Assembly (NCBI RefSeq): GCF_014647595.1
Contig: NZ_BMPM01000003.1
Span: forward strand, 310,001 to 374,000
Direction: 5' to 3'
Length of the DNA stretch: 64,000 bases
Source of the DNA: Paenarthrobacter histidinolovorans
GTDB lineage: Bacteria; Actinomycetota; Actinomycetes; Actinomycetales; Micrococcaceae
Part shown: one piece after another, positions 35,665-44,213 of the stretch
How the letters are laid out: each line of letters begins with the position of its first letter
Numbering within the stretch: the first letter of the stretch is position 1
Translations under genes and position numbers: made by a program
The notes under the pieces: model-generated
What the model was told of the DNA's origin: nothing
The model's database searches: none
The model's input: the letters and a program-made list of their open reading frames with translations, nothing else

Positions 35665-36660
35665 ATGCAACAGCGCATGACCACCCACAAAGAAAATCCC
35701 GTAGACAGTGCGGTTCCCGTCTATAGGGCGCACGCCAGACAGTCACGAAAACAACGCAGCCGTGGTTCCGGCGTCCTGCTGCTTCTTGCAGCGCCGGGTA
35801 TCGCATGGTTCCTGATTTTTGCCTATGCCCCCATGGCCGGCCTGATCGTCGCTTTCAAAAATTTCGATGTCAGTAAGGGAATTTTTAACAGCCCATGGAG
35901 CGGGCTGGATAACTTCAAGTACTTCATTGAAAGCGGCGATGCTCCGGCGATCGTGCTGAATACGCTTGTCCTGAATGTCCTGTTTCTCGCGGCAACATTG
36001 GGAGCTGGGCTGGCACTTGCCATCATGCTCAATGAACTTCGCGCCCGGGTCTTCAAGAAGTTCATGCAGTCCGCGATCTTCTTCCCGTACTTCGTCTCAC
36101 CAATCGTGATCAGCATCATTCTGCAGGTCATACTCGCCGGCGCCGGGGGCCATGGGGGAGCGGTCAATGACGCGCTGGGATTGTTCAGCCTTCCCGAGGT
36201 CAGTTGGTATACGGAACCTGGACCGTGGCCGTGGATCCTGACCATCGTGAAGGTCTGGCAGTTGGGCGGATACATGTCGGTTATTTTCCTGGCAGCCATC
36301 ACCTCTATTCCCGAGGACGTCTACGAGGCGGCAATGCTCGACGGCGCCACCCGGGCGCGGATGGCATTGTCCATTACGATGCCACTTCTCAAGCCGACGG
36401 CCGCCATCCTGATCGTGCTCGGCGTCGGCAGGATCTTCTACGGCGACTTCGGCACGATCTTCGCCATCATCGGCGACAACGGCACCCTCTTCTCTACCAC
36501 TGACGTCATTGACACGTACGTCTTCCGTTCCCTCAGGACAATCGGTGACTTCGGTACTACGGCTGCGATTGGCCTCTTCCAGTCCGTTGTTGGATTCATC
36601 CTCGTCACAGCGGCAGTGCTTATTCAGCGCCGCTACTCCAAAGAAAGCAGCATCCTGTGA
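35665..36660 (+). CDS. LplB-type oligosaccharide ABC permease
   Basis: First permease of a carbohydrate ABC importer (LplB/YteP class), 331 residues and six hydrophobic segments. The coupling-helix motif is EDVYEAAMLDGATRARMALSITMPLL, and the start of the membrane part is FLIFAYAPMAGLIVAFKNF, typical of importers for uronate- or rhamnose-containing oligosaccharides. AAGGGAG precedes the ATG at 35665. It overlaps the second permease gene by four bases. No ATPase is encoded nearby, so a shared MsmK-like ATPase elsewhere is expected, as is usual for this class. Confidence 0.94.
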   Translation: MQQRMTTHKENPVDSAVPVYRAHARQSRKQRSRGSGVLLLLAAPGIAWFLIFAYAPMAGLIVAFKNFDVSKGIFNSPWSGLDNFKYFIESGDAPAIVLNTLVLNVLFLAATLGAGLALAIMLNELRARVFKKFMQSAIFFPYFVSPIVISIILQVILAGAGGHGGAVNDALGLFSLPEVSWYTEPGPWPWILTIVKVWQLGGYMSVIFLAAITSIPEDVYEAAMLDGATRARMALSITMPLLKPTAAILIVLGVGRIFYGDFGTIFAIIGDNGTLFSTTDVIDTYVFRSLRTIGDFGTTAAIGLFQSVVGFILVTAAVLIQRRYSKESSIL

Positions 36661-37655
36661 GCACCTCCACAACATCCGGCGTGGCAGCGGCGAATGATGC
36701 TGCTGCGGCAGATGGAACGACGCCGGCGAAACGTCGCAGTATTTTCTCCCGGGCAGCGAACCCGACCCCGGCCCCAGGTTACAGAGGCAGCAAGAAAGCC
36801 ACAAAGCTTGAGCCCTTCACGGTCATCAGCTACCTGGGTGTCACGATCTTTGGCCTCTTTGCCTTGATCCCGTTGTGGATGATCTTGGCGGGCTCGTTGA
36901 CGGCAGAATCCACGCTTGCCCGCAGCGGCTACAGCTTCTTTCCCGAACCGTTCTCGTTGGACGCCTACGTTGCCATTTTCAGCGGAACGGCCGTCTTCCA
37001 GGGATACGCGGCAACGTTGTTTATCACCGTGGTGGGCACAGTCCTGTCCCTGTTGGCCACGGCGTCGTTGTCCTGGGTCATCGCGCGCCGGATGCCCCGG
37101 ATCAGCAGGCCTCTGACAATCTTCGCCTACTTGCCCATGCTCTTCTCAGGCGGTCTGGTACCCCTCTACCTGTTGGTAACGCAGGTGTTGCAGCTGCAGA
37201 ACAACTGGTTCGCTGTCATCCTTCCCCACATGATGGCCCCCTTCCTGGTCTTCGTAGCGGTCAGCTTCTTTCGCCAACTCCCCGAGGAAATCCTTGATTC
37301 CGCAAAGGTCGACGGAGCCGGAGAACTCCGGGTCTTCTTTGAAATCGTCCTCCCCTTGTCGAAGCCCATCCTGGCTGTCATTGGACTGTTCTATGCCGTG
37401 TCCTACTGGAACGAGTGGTTCACGGCCATGCTCTTCATCTCGGATCCCGAGAAGTACCCCTTGCAGCTGATGCTGCAGAACCTCATCGCGAACGTCACCA
37501 ACGCAGCTATGCTCCCGGGATCCGGCTCGGTGGCCCCGATCTACCAGCTTCGCCTGGCACTGACCGTGGTCACCATCGGCCCCATCCTCCTGGCCTACCC
37601 GTTCGCGCAACGTTACTTCGTCAAAGGCCTCACGCTTGGCGCCACCAAGGGCTAA
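36657..37655 (+). CDS. YtcP/LplC-type oligosaccharide ABC permease
   Basis: Second permease of the importer, 332 residues. After a polar N-terminus of about 55 residues there are six hydrophobic segments; the coupling motif is EEILDSAKVDGAGELRVFFEIVLPLSKPILAV and the end PFAQRYFVKGLTLGATKG is the family's standard C-terminus. The GTG start overlaps the stop of the preceding gene (GTGA). It pairs with the LplB-type permease in the membrane. Confidence 0.95.
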   Translation: MSTSTTSGVAAANDAAAADGTTPAKRRSIFSRAANPTPAPGYRGSKKATKLEPFTVISYLGVTIFGLFALIPLWMILAGSLTAESTLARSGYSFFPEPFSLDAYVAIFSGTAVFQGYAATLFITVVGTVLSLLATASLSWVIARRMPRISRPLTIFAYLPMLFSGGLVPLYLLVTQVLQLQNNWFAVILPHMMAPFLVFVAVSFFRQLPEEILDSAKVDGAGELRVFFEIVLPLSKPILAVIGLFYAVSYWNEWFTAMLFISDPEKYPLQLMLQNLIANVTNAAMLPGSGSVAPIYQLRLALTVVTIGPILLAYPFAQRYFVKGLTLGATKG

Positions 37656-37739
37656 AGCACAATATCTCCGCGTTCCATCTTCAATCCCAATAAGCAGATG
37701 TCTGGCCCGTAGATGCCAGCGTACAAAGGAGTGCAGCAC

Positions 37740-39296
37740 ATGATTCCCAATTCATCAGTTTCCCGGCGTGGTTTCCTTGGTCTTGCTGGCGGCCTAGGCG
37801 TCGCGGCAGCCCTTGCCGGTTGTGGCACCTCGGGTGGTTCCAGTAGCGGGGGAGCCGTGACGGGAACGTCGGTGGCTGTCCTGCCCAGTACCGCTCCGGC
37901 CACGTGGAATGCAGTCCTGGCCAAGGTGAACGGCAAGCTCAAAGGCGATCTGGGCTTTGAGCTGGACGCCCAGTTCATCAACTGGTCCAATTACCAGCAG
38001 CAGTCCCTGCTTAAGTTCACGGCGGGGGAGAAGTTCGACTCGGCGCTGCAAGCGCTGTGGCTGAACATGGCACAGCTGCAGCAGAGTGGATCCCTCGCGG
38101 ACCTCACCAATGAAGTGGGCAAGTACAAGAACCTCAGCGCAACGCTGCCTAAGAAACTGCTGGAGGCCAACAGCTGGGACGGCAAGCTCTGGGGGATACC
38201 GCAGGTCAATAGTGCGGCGCGGGTGCAGCACTTCGTCATTCGCCAGGACCTGGCCGACTCCCTGGGCTTCTCCACGATCACAGACTTCGAACAGCTCGAG
38301 CGCTTTTTCTACGCAGTAAAGCAGAAAAACGATGGCACGGTGGCCTATGGGGCAGCGTCAAACAGCGGGTACCTTCACGCGCTTCCGGTGCCCACCGGAA
38401 TGTTCAACGCCGCGTCCTGGGAGAATCCGGATACCATCGCCCGCGCATTCAGCGGCAAGGGCATGTTCTTCCTCCTCGCAAAAGATGCGGCAAAGACGGG
38501 GTCCACTGCGCCGAAGGCATTCTGGGACGATGAAGGCGTCGTGGACGCGCTTCACCGGATCCGCAAGTACTACAACGACGGAATCATCAACGCGGACGCC
38601 CTGAACACGGACGCTGCCACACTGAAAAGCCAGTGGACGGCGGGCAAGTATGCGGCCGGATGGGCCATGACCGACGGCACCTCGAGCAACTCTTTGAGTA
38701 CGCTGCAAAAGGCCGTCCCCAGTGCAGCGCTGGCCAACATCATGCCGCTCACCGGTGGGTTGTCCGCCAAACCCAACCAAACGTTCCAAGCCGACAATAT
38801 GGTGGTGGTCAATTCCAAAGGCGGCCACCTTGACCGGTCCCTGCAGCTTCAGGACTGGCTCTCCATCAAGGAAAACCACGACCTCATCACGTACGGCATT
38901 GAAGGCACGGACTGGGAACCTGCGGAAGGCAACAAGTTCAAGCCCCTTAACGACTACGCCTTCCCGGGCTACGCCCTGTCTTGGCGGACAAGCCTGGAGC
39001 GAAAGTCCCTGTCCATCAGTCCTACTGAAGAGAAGATCTTTGACTGGGCACAGAACTTCGATAACTTCACGCTCGACCCACTCGCGTCCTTTATCCCGGA
39101 CACCACGCCCGTCAAACAGCAGGTAGCAGCGATGTCGAACGTGATCACACAGTTCGCCAACCCGCTCTTCTACGGCGTCGTCGACGTCGACGACCAGCTG
39201 GACAAACTGAAAAAGGCTGCCGACGGTGCCGGGGTTGCGAAACTGCAGGAAGAGATGGAAAAGCAGGCCAACGCCCACGTCAAAAAGCAATCCTGA
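37740..39296 (+). CDS. Oligosaccharide-binding lipoprotein of ABC importer
   Basis: Extracellular solute-binding protein of family 1, 518 residues. The N-terminus has a twin-arginine motif (SRRGFLGLAGG) and a lipobox LAGC, so it is probably a Tat-exported lipoprotein. AAAGGAG precedes the ATG at 37740; the frame opens nine codons earlier. The body resembles LipO/LplA-like binders for larger oligosaccharides. It follows the two permeases in one operon and captures the products of the secreted lyase and other hydrolases, by inference. Confidence 0.92.
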   Translation: MIPNSSVSRRGFLGLAGGLGVAAALAGCGTSGGSSSGGAVTGTSVAVLPSTAPATWNAVLAKVNGKLKGDLGFELDAQFINWSNYQQQSLLKFTAGEKFDSALQALWLNMAQLQQSGSLADLTNEVGKYKNLSATLPKKLLEANSWDGKLWGIPQVNSAARVQHFVIRQDLADSLGFSTITDFEQLERFFYAVKQKNDGTVAYGAASNSGYLHALPVPTGMFNAASWENPDTIARAFSGKGMFFLLAKDAAKTGSTAPKAFWDDEGVVDALHRIRKYYNDGIINADALNTDAATLKSQWTAGKYAAGWAMTDGTSSNSLSTLQKAVPSAALANIMPLTGGLSAKPNQTFQADNMVVVNSKGGHLDRSLQLQDWLSIKENHDLITYGIEGTDWEPAEGNKFKPLNDYAFPGYALSWRTSLERKSLSISPTEEKIFDWAQNFDNFTLDPLASFIPDTTPVKQQVAAMSNVITQFANPLFYGVVDVDDQLDKLKKAADGAGVAKLQEEMEKQANAHVKKQS

Positions 39297-39337
39297 ATTA
39301 AGACACGCAAGAACCACGATCAGTAGAAAGGCTTGGG

Positions 39338-41158
39338 ATGCTGTCATACCGGATGGCTCTGCCCGAGGCGCCGGCCACCGCCGTCGTCATCGCCCTCCAT
39401 GGCTTGATGGAATCCGCCGCATGCCTCGACGCTGCTGTCACCCAGTGGACTTCCCACCAATGGGCGGTTCTGGCAATAGACCTTCGCGGACACGGCAACT
39501 CCCCGCGCTGGAGCGAACAAGACTTGTTGGAACACCCCGGCGATGTCATGGTCAGGGACGTTCTTGAGGTCCTGCAGACGGAGGACGTCAAGAGCCTTGC
39601 GCACCTGCCGGCACTGTATTACGGCCACTCGGCCGGCGGGTCGGTAGCAGCTGCAGCCGCGGCCAGCATCCTGGAACGGGCACCTGCCGGATTCCATCCG
39701 GCAGGTGCCCTCCTCGAGGACCCCTTCTGGCGGCTGCCCGTGACGGCATTGCAGGACCGAAGCGTCGCGGAAGCTGCTTACGCACATCTGGTTGATGTCC
39801 AGTCCCGCACACCGGCCGAGTGCGCCGAGATTAGAAGACGCGAATGGCCCAACTGGAGCGAGGCGGAGATCCAGCGAAGCTGCAAGGCTCAGGAGGATTG
39901 CGACCCAACCATCGTCCTCAATGGAAACGTTATTCCCACCACGCCGTGGCCGGACATAGTCGCCGCACTCACGGCTTCAGGAATCCCGTGCCTGATTATC
40001 ACCGGCACCGTCAGAACCGGGATCACGCCACAACATCAACAGATCGCCCGGGCCGCCGGCGCCACGATTGAAGTTTTCGACGGCGCGTCCCACTTCATCC
40101 GTCGCGATATGGAAGACAGATTCATGCAAACCGCCACTAGGTTCTTTGCGGACACACTGGCGAAGCAACCAACAAAACCCATCACCATGGCAGTCATGGC
40201 ACCGGCAGACCTGATGTCCAAGCTCATCTCGCCGCCAGCGATGCGCAAGCTCAAGCGGCTCGTCGACCTCCGCGGACCCGTCCTCGAAGACTTCTCAACG
40301 CCGGAAGCCCAAGCAGTGCTGGCCGACGTCGAAGTCCTCATCACTGGGTGGGGATGCCCTAAGATCGGCGCGGATGTCCTTACCGCAGCTCCAAAGTTGC
40401 GTGCCATCATCCATGCCGGCGGGTCCATCGCGGGAAACATGCTCCCGCTTCCAGCAGGTCGGAGCATTGCCGGATCCAACGCCGGGGAGGCGAACGCCCG
40501 CCCCGTCGCGGAGTACACCTTGGCCATGATCCTGCTTGCCAATAAACAAGCCTTCGAAAGCGCCCGGATTTACAAGCAGCACCGCGGGCCGATAGACCGT
40601 GAACAGGAATTCCCCCTGGCGGGAAACTACCTGAAAACGGTTGGACTCGTCGGTGCTTCCCGCATCGGCCGCCAAGTGGCAAAGCTGCTCCGGCCCTTCG
40701 AACTTGAGGTGCTTGTTTACGACCCCTATCTGCATGACGTAGAAGCCGCCGCCCTCGGCGTGAAACTGGTCCCACTGCACGCATTGATGTCCCGGAGCGA
40801 CGTTGTGTCCCTGCATGTTCCCGTCACGCCGGAAACCACCGGCATGATCGGGGCATCTGAACTGGCGTTGTTGAAGGACGGTGCCACCCTCATCAACACC
40901 GCCAGAGGCGAGATCCTCGACCAGTCAGCTCTTGAGAGCGAGCTCGTCCTTGGACGTATCAACGCCATTCTGGACGTGGCCGTGCCGGACGTGCTGCCCC
41001 CTGCACATCCGTTCTACGAGCTACCCAATGTGCTGCTCACACCCCACATCGCCGGTTCCATGGGCACGGAGCTGCTCCGGATGGGAGACCATGTGGTGGC
41101 CGAACTGGAACGGTACGTCAGTGGCAAGCCGTTCGCCTACCCCGAAGAGCTTTCCTAG
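39338..41158 (+). CDS. Alpha/beta hydrolase fused to 2-hydroxyacid dehydrogenase
   Basis: A single 606-residue open frame joins two enzymes. Residues 1-275 are an alpha/beta hydrolase: oxyanion region ALHGLMES, nucleophile Ser98 in YYGHSAGGS and catalytic His252 in DGASHFIRRD. Residues about 284-606 are a D-2-hydroxyacid dehydrogenase: cofactor motif GLVGASRIGRQVAKLL (436-451), catalytic Arg523 in NTARGE, Asp551 where the family usually has Glu, and His570 in LTPHIAGS. AAAGG precedes the only good start; the internal ATG at the junction (residue 284) has no ribosome site. Both halves look intact. It may hydrolyse an ester or lactone of a sugar acid and reduce or oxidise the product, which is inference. 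Confidence 0.82.
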   Translation: MLSYRMALPEAPATAVVIALHGLMESAACLDAAVTQWTSHQWAVLAIDLRGHGNSPRWSEQDLLEHPGDVMVRDVLEVLQTEDVKSLAHLPALYYGHSAGGSVAAAAAASILERAPAGFHPAGALLEDPFWRLPVTALQDRSVAEAAYAHLVDVQSRTPAECAEIRRREWPNWSEAEIQRSCKAQEDCDPTIVLNGNVIPTTPWPDIVAALTASGIPCLIITGTVRTGITPQHQQIARAAGATIEVFDGASHFIRRDMEDRFMQTATRFFADTLAKQPTKPITMAVMAPADLMSKLISPPAMRKLKRLVDLRGPVLEDFSTPEAQAVLADVEVLITGWGCPKIGADVLTAAPKLRAIIHAGGSIAGNMLPLPAGRSIAGSNAGEANARPVAEYTLAMILLANKQAFESARIYKQHRGPIDREQEFPLAGNYLKTVGLVGASRIGRQVAKLLRPFELEVLVYDPYLHDVEAAALGVKLVPLHALMSRSDVVSLHVPVTPETTGMIGASELALLKDGATLINTARGEILDQSALESELVLGRINAILDVAVPDVLPPAHPFYELPNVLLTPHIAGSMGTELLRMGDHVVAELERYVSGKPFAYPEELS

Positions 41159-41159
41159 C

Positions 41160-42857
41160 ATGGAGAAATTAGTGACCCTCATCAGCAACCCTGTCCTGCC
41201 GGGGTTCTCTCCCGATCCCTCCTGCATCCGTGTGGGTGAATGGTTCTACCTGGCCAACAGCTCCTTCGAGTGGTACCCAATTGTGCCGATCCACCGATCC
41301 CGGGACCTCCGGAATTGGGAGCTGGCTGGTTCATTCACTGGGCCCGACGCACTTCTGGATCTTCGCGGGCTCGGGGACTCGGCAGGCGTCTGGGCACCGT
41401 CGATGAGTTGGTCTGATGGCCTTTTTTGGCTGGTGTTTACAGTTGTCCGCAGTTTCGGTGGACCTCACAAAGACATGGATACCTATATCACCCGATCGGT
41501 GGATGTGGCAGGCCCATGGTCCGCGCCGGCGCGTGTGACCACCACCGGTTTCGATCCATCCATCTTTCACCACGAGGGCCGGCATTGGCTGTTGAACATG
41601 GAATGGGATCACAGGCCTACCGGGCGCGGAGGTTTCGCCGGCATTAACCTCCAGGAGCTGAATGCGACCGGGACAGCGACCATTGGCGAACCGAAGATTA
41701 TTCATCGCCGTGCCGAGCTCATCGAGGGTCCCAATCTCTACTTCATCGACGGCCGCTTCTACCTGATGCTCGCAGAGGGTGGAACGGGGCAGAACCACGG
41801 CATTGCGATGATGCGTTCCAACGATCTCTTCGGCCCCTACGAACCAGATCCGTACGGCCCTGTTCTCACTACCCGCGACGATCCGACGCACGTTTTGCAG
41901 AAGGCCGGACATGGCGAGATCGCGGTGGCCCAGGATGGCGCCCTATTTCTGTTGCATTTGGCTAGCCGGTGGGCTGAAAAGGACGGCAAGCAATATTCCA
42001 TCCTTGGACGGGAGACCTGCATCCAACGCATCACGTTCTCCGACGACAGTTGGTTGCGGCTCGAACAGGACGGCTGTCATCCCTCGCTGATAGTTGAAGG
42101 CCCGGAAACAACATTCGACGGCGACCCTGACGTCGCAGCGCCAGTCCCGTCTGGCTGGGCTGCTGAAAGCGGCGCTTATGGCGGCTTTGAGCCGGGGAAA
42201 GAGGCGGACGTCGATGATGGTCTGACCGTGGGCTGGCCCTGGAGTTCCTTGCGGCACCCCGCCACGGCACAATGGGCCAGCCTGTCCGCCCGCCCTGGGT
42301 GGCTTCGTCTCCATGGTCGATACAGCACAGACTCCGTCCTGGAACAGTCGCTGGTGGCGCGCCGCTTGACCAGCGACAGCCTGCGTGCGGGTGTAACTGT
42401 TGAGGCGAACCCATCGAATTTCACGCAAAGCGCGGGACTCATTTTCTACTACAACACCTCAAGCTATTTCTACCTCCGGACCACTGTGCGGGAAGTCGGA
42501 GGAAACCTTACCGATGGTGATGCGCCAGTCGAGAAGATTCTTGAAATCTTCGAGAGGGACCCCTACACGGGCTTGAATTCTCTCGGGGCGGTGGTCGTAG
42601 ACCCAGACGTTCCCCTCCGCCTGGAGGGCACACTTGACGGTGCGGGATTGCAGTTCTCGTGGTCCTACCTTGGGAGGCCGCTGCAAGCAATCGGGCCGGA
42701 ACTCAATGCGCTTCAGCTGTCGGATGACCATGGCGACGATCTGCGATTCACGGGAGCCTTCGTCGGCGTCGCCGCACAGGATCTTCGTGACCGGCGCTTT
42801 ACGGCCGACTTCACAGACTTCCAATTCCGGCCACGCGCGGGTCGTGGACGCCCATGA
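41160..42857 (+). CDS. Glycoside hydrolase family 43 (xylosidase/arabinofuranosidase type)
   Basis: Inverting exo-glycosidase of 565 residues, cytoplasmic. The five-blade propeller holds the three acidic catalytic residues: Asp in PGFSPDPSC near residue 15, Asp in GFDPSIFHHEG and Glu in ELIEGPNLYFIDGRFYLM. The C-terminal 200 residues form the concanavalin-like domain of XynB-type GH43 enzymes. I start at the ATG at 41160, one base after the preceding stop codon; a GTG four codons later is also possible. Probable substrates are xylo- or arabino-oligosaccharides imported by the adjacent transporter. Confidence 0.93.
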   Translation: MEKLVTLISNPVLPGFSPDPSCIRVGEWFYLANSSFEWYPIVPIHRSRDLRNWELAGSFTGPDALLDLRGLGDSAGVWAPSMSWSDGLFWLVFTVVRSFGGPHKDMDTYITRSVDVAGPWSAPARVTTTGFDPSIFHHEGRHWLLNMEWDHRPTGRGGFAGINLQELNATGTATIGEPKIIHRRAELIEGPNLYFIDGRFYLMLAEGGTGQNHGIAMMRSNDLFGPYEPDPYGPVLTTRDDPTHVLQKAGHGEIAVAQDGALFLLHLASRWAEKDGKQYSILGRETCIQRITFSDDSWLRLEQDGCHPSLIVEGPETTFDGDPDVAAPVPSGWAAESGAYGGFEPGKEADVDDGLTVGWPWSSLRHPATAQWASLSARPGWLRLHGRYSTDSVLEQSLVARRLTSDSLRAGVTVEANPSNFTQSAGLIFYYNTSSYFYLRTTVREVGGNLTDGDAPVEKILEIFERDPYTGLNSLGAVVVDPDVPLRLEGTLDGAGLQFSWSYLGRPLQAIGPELNALQLSDDHGDDLRFTGAFVGVAAQDLRDRRFTADFTDFQFRPRAGRGRP

Positions 42858-43936
42858 ACAACAACTCGAAACCCGGCACCCCCAGACCCAACACCGCTGC
42901 CCATCAGAAACCTCCGGTCCTCGGGGACGTCGCGAAGGCCGCCGGCGTTTCCGTGCCCACGGTCTCCCGTGTACTGACGAGCAGCAAATACGTTGCCCCC
43001 AGCCTCCGGACCCGGGTACTGAAAGCAGTCAGCGACCTCGGCTATCGTCCCAACGAGGCCGCTCGCGCCACACGATCGGGAAAACGTTCAATGGTGGCCG
43101 TTCTGACTGGTGCGACATCCAACTATGGATATGCCCAAACCATTGAAGGCATAGAGCGAGCTGCGCGAAAGGCAGGGATGTCTATCATCATCGCAGTCGT
43201 GGAATCCGGCGCCGAAGAAGCAGTCAACGCCGCAATCGACCTCGTCCTTTCCCAGCCTGTCGCGGGCGTCATTGTCCTCGAATTCGACCGCCCCGGGTTG
43301 GCCGCAGCGAAGGCCTTCCCCCAGTCCATCCCGATGGTGGTCGCTGGCGGAGGAACAGGCCGTTCAACCGGAACTATCAGCGCCCTGCTCGATGAGCAGG
43401 CTGCCGGCCGCGACGCAACTGACCATCTTCTTTCCCTTGGGCATCGGACAGTACATCACATAGCCGTGCCCACCATGGGCAAACAGTCGGGACGGACAGA
43501 GGGTTGGAAGGCTGCGTTGGCTGCGGCGGGGGTTCCCATTCCCAAGATTCTCCATGCCACGTGGGAACCTGCCAGCGGCTACAGAATGGGGTTAAAGCTC
43601 GCCTCCCAAAGCGACGTCACCGCGGTGTTCTGCGGGAACGATGACGTGGCGATAGGCGTCATCAAGGCATTTCTGGAGTGCGGGCGGCGAGTGCCCGAGG
43701 ATGTTTCCGTCGTGGGGTTTGACGACCAGCCCCATGTGGCCATGTGGCGTCCGCCTTTGACAACCATCCGCCAAGATTTCCAGGACCTGGGCGCACGGGC
43801 TTTTCGGCTTCTTGAAAGGGTTTTGGACGGCGCCAAGCCGCAGTCGCCCTCCACCGTCAAGCCCCAACTCATCATCCGCGGCTCCACAGCTGTCGTCAGA
43901 TCCGCTGCCATTGACCAAAGGAGCACCCCCGTATGA
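42854..43936 (+). CDS. LacI-family regulator, copy A
   Basis: Repressor of 360 residues with the helix-turn-helix DVAKAAGVSVPTVSRVLTSS and hinge GYRPNEAARATRSGKRS, followed by the sugar-binding core. It is highly similar along its length to the regulator at 47354-48412, with an identical recognition helix, so both likely read the same operator. Its ATG overlaps the GH43 stop by four bases and its own stop overlaps the next small gene, so it is embedded in the operon. TGGGGATAACGTTTTCCCCA at 35548 is its most likely target. Confidence 0.92.
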   Translation: MNNNSKPGTPRPNTAAHQKPPVLGDVAKAAGVSVPTVSRVLTSSKYVAPSLRTRVLKAVSDLGYRPNEAARATRSGKRSMVAVLTGATSNYGYAQTIEGIERAARKAGMSIIIAVVESGAEEAVNAAIDLVLSQPVAGVIVLEFDRPGLAAAKAFPQSIPMVVAGGGTGRSTGTISALLDEQAAGRDATDHLLSLGHRTVHHIAVPTMGKQSGRTEGWKAALAAAGVPIPKILHATWEPASGYRMGLKLASQSDVTAVFCGNDDVAIGVIKAFLECGRRVPEDVSVVGFDDQPHVAMWRPPLTTIRQDFQDLGARAFRLLERVLDGAKPQSPSTVKPQLIIRGSTAVVRSAAIDQRSTPV

Positions 43937-44196
43937 ACGCCAACGTCATGACCAATGAACCCGACAAAGCGCAAATGGACGGGATTGCTTCGGGCCTCAC
44001 ATCCCTTCACCTGCAGTTCTCGACAGCAGACGAAGTGGTGCCGGGCTTGGATGCTGCCGTCCAGTCACTCATCAGAGACGCAAACCGGAATCGCACGTGC
44101 GGAATTTTGATCACCCGGAACAGCCCAGGGGACTACATCGCAACCCTGGATCCCTCAGTGCCGTTCGGCGAGACCATGACCAGGATTGTTGGTTAG
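43933..44196 (+). CDS. Small protein of unknown function
   Basis: An 87-residue protein starting at an ATG that overlaps the LacI stop (ATGA) and ending 17 bases before the GH36 start. The central stretch DEVVPGLDAAVQSLIRDANRNRTCGILITRNSPGDY has the spacing of a small alpha-beta protein; no catalytic motif, signal or membrane segment is seen. Translational coupling and position in the operon support it being real. I do not recognise a family. Confidence 0.65.
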   Translation: MNANVMTNEPDKAQMDGIASGLTSLHLQFSTADEVVPGLDAAVQSLIRDANRNRTCGILITRNSPGDYIATLDPSVPFGETMTRIVG

Positions 44197-44213
44197 ATTT
44201 TATGGAAGGCACC

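Noticed and set aside
39918..39936. Possible second copy of the AACGTT operator
   Set aside because: Only one half resembles the box at 35548 and it lies within a coding region far from a promoter.
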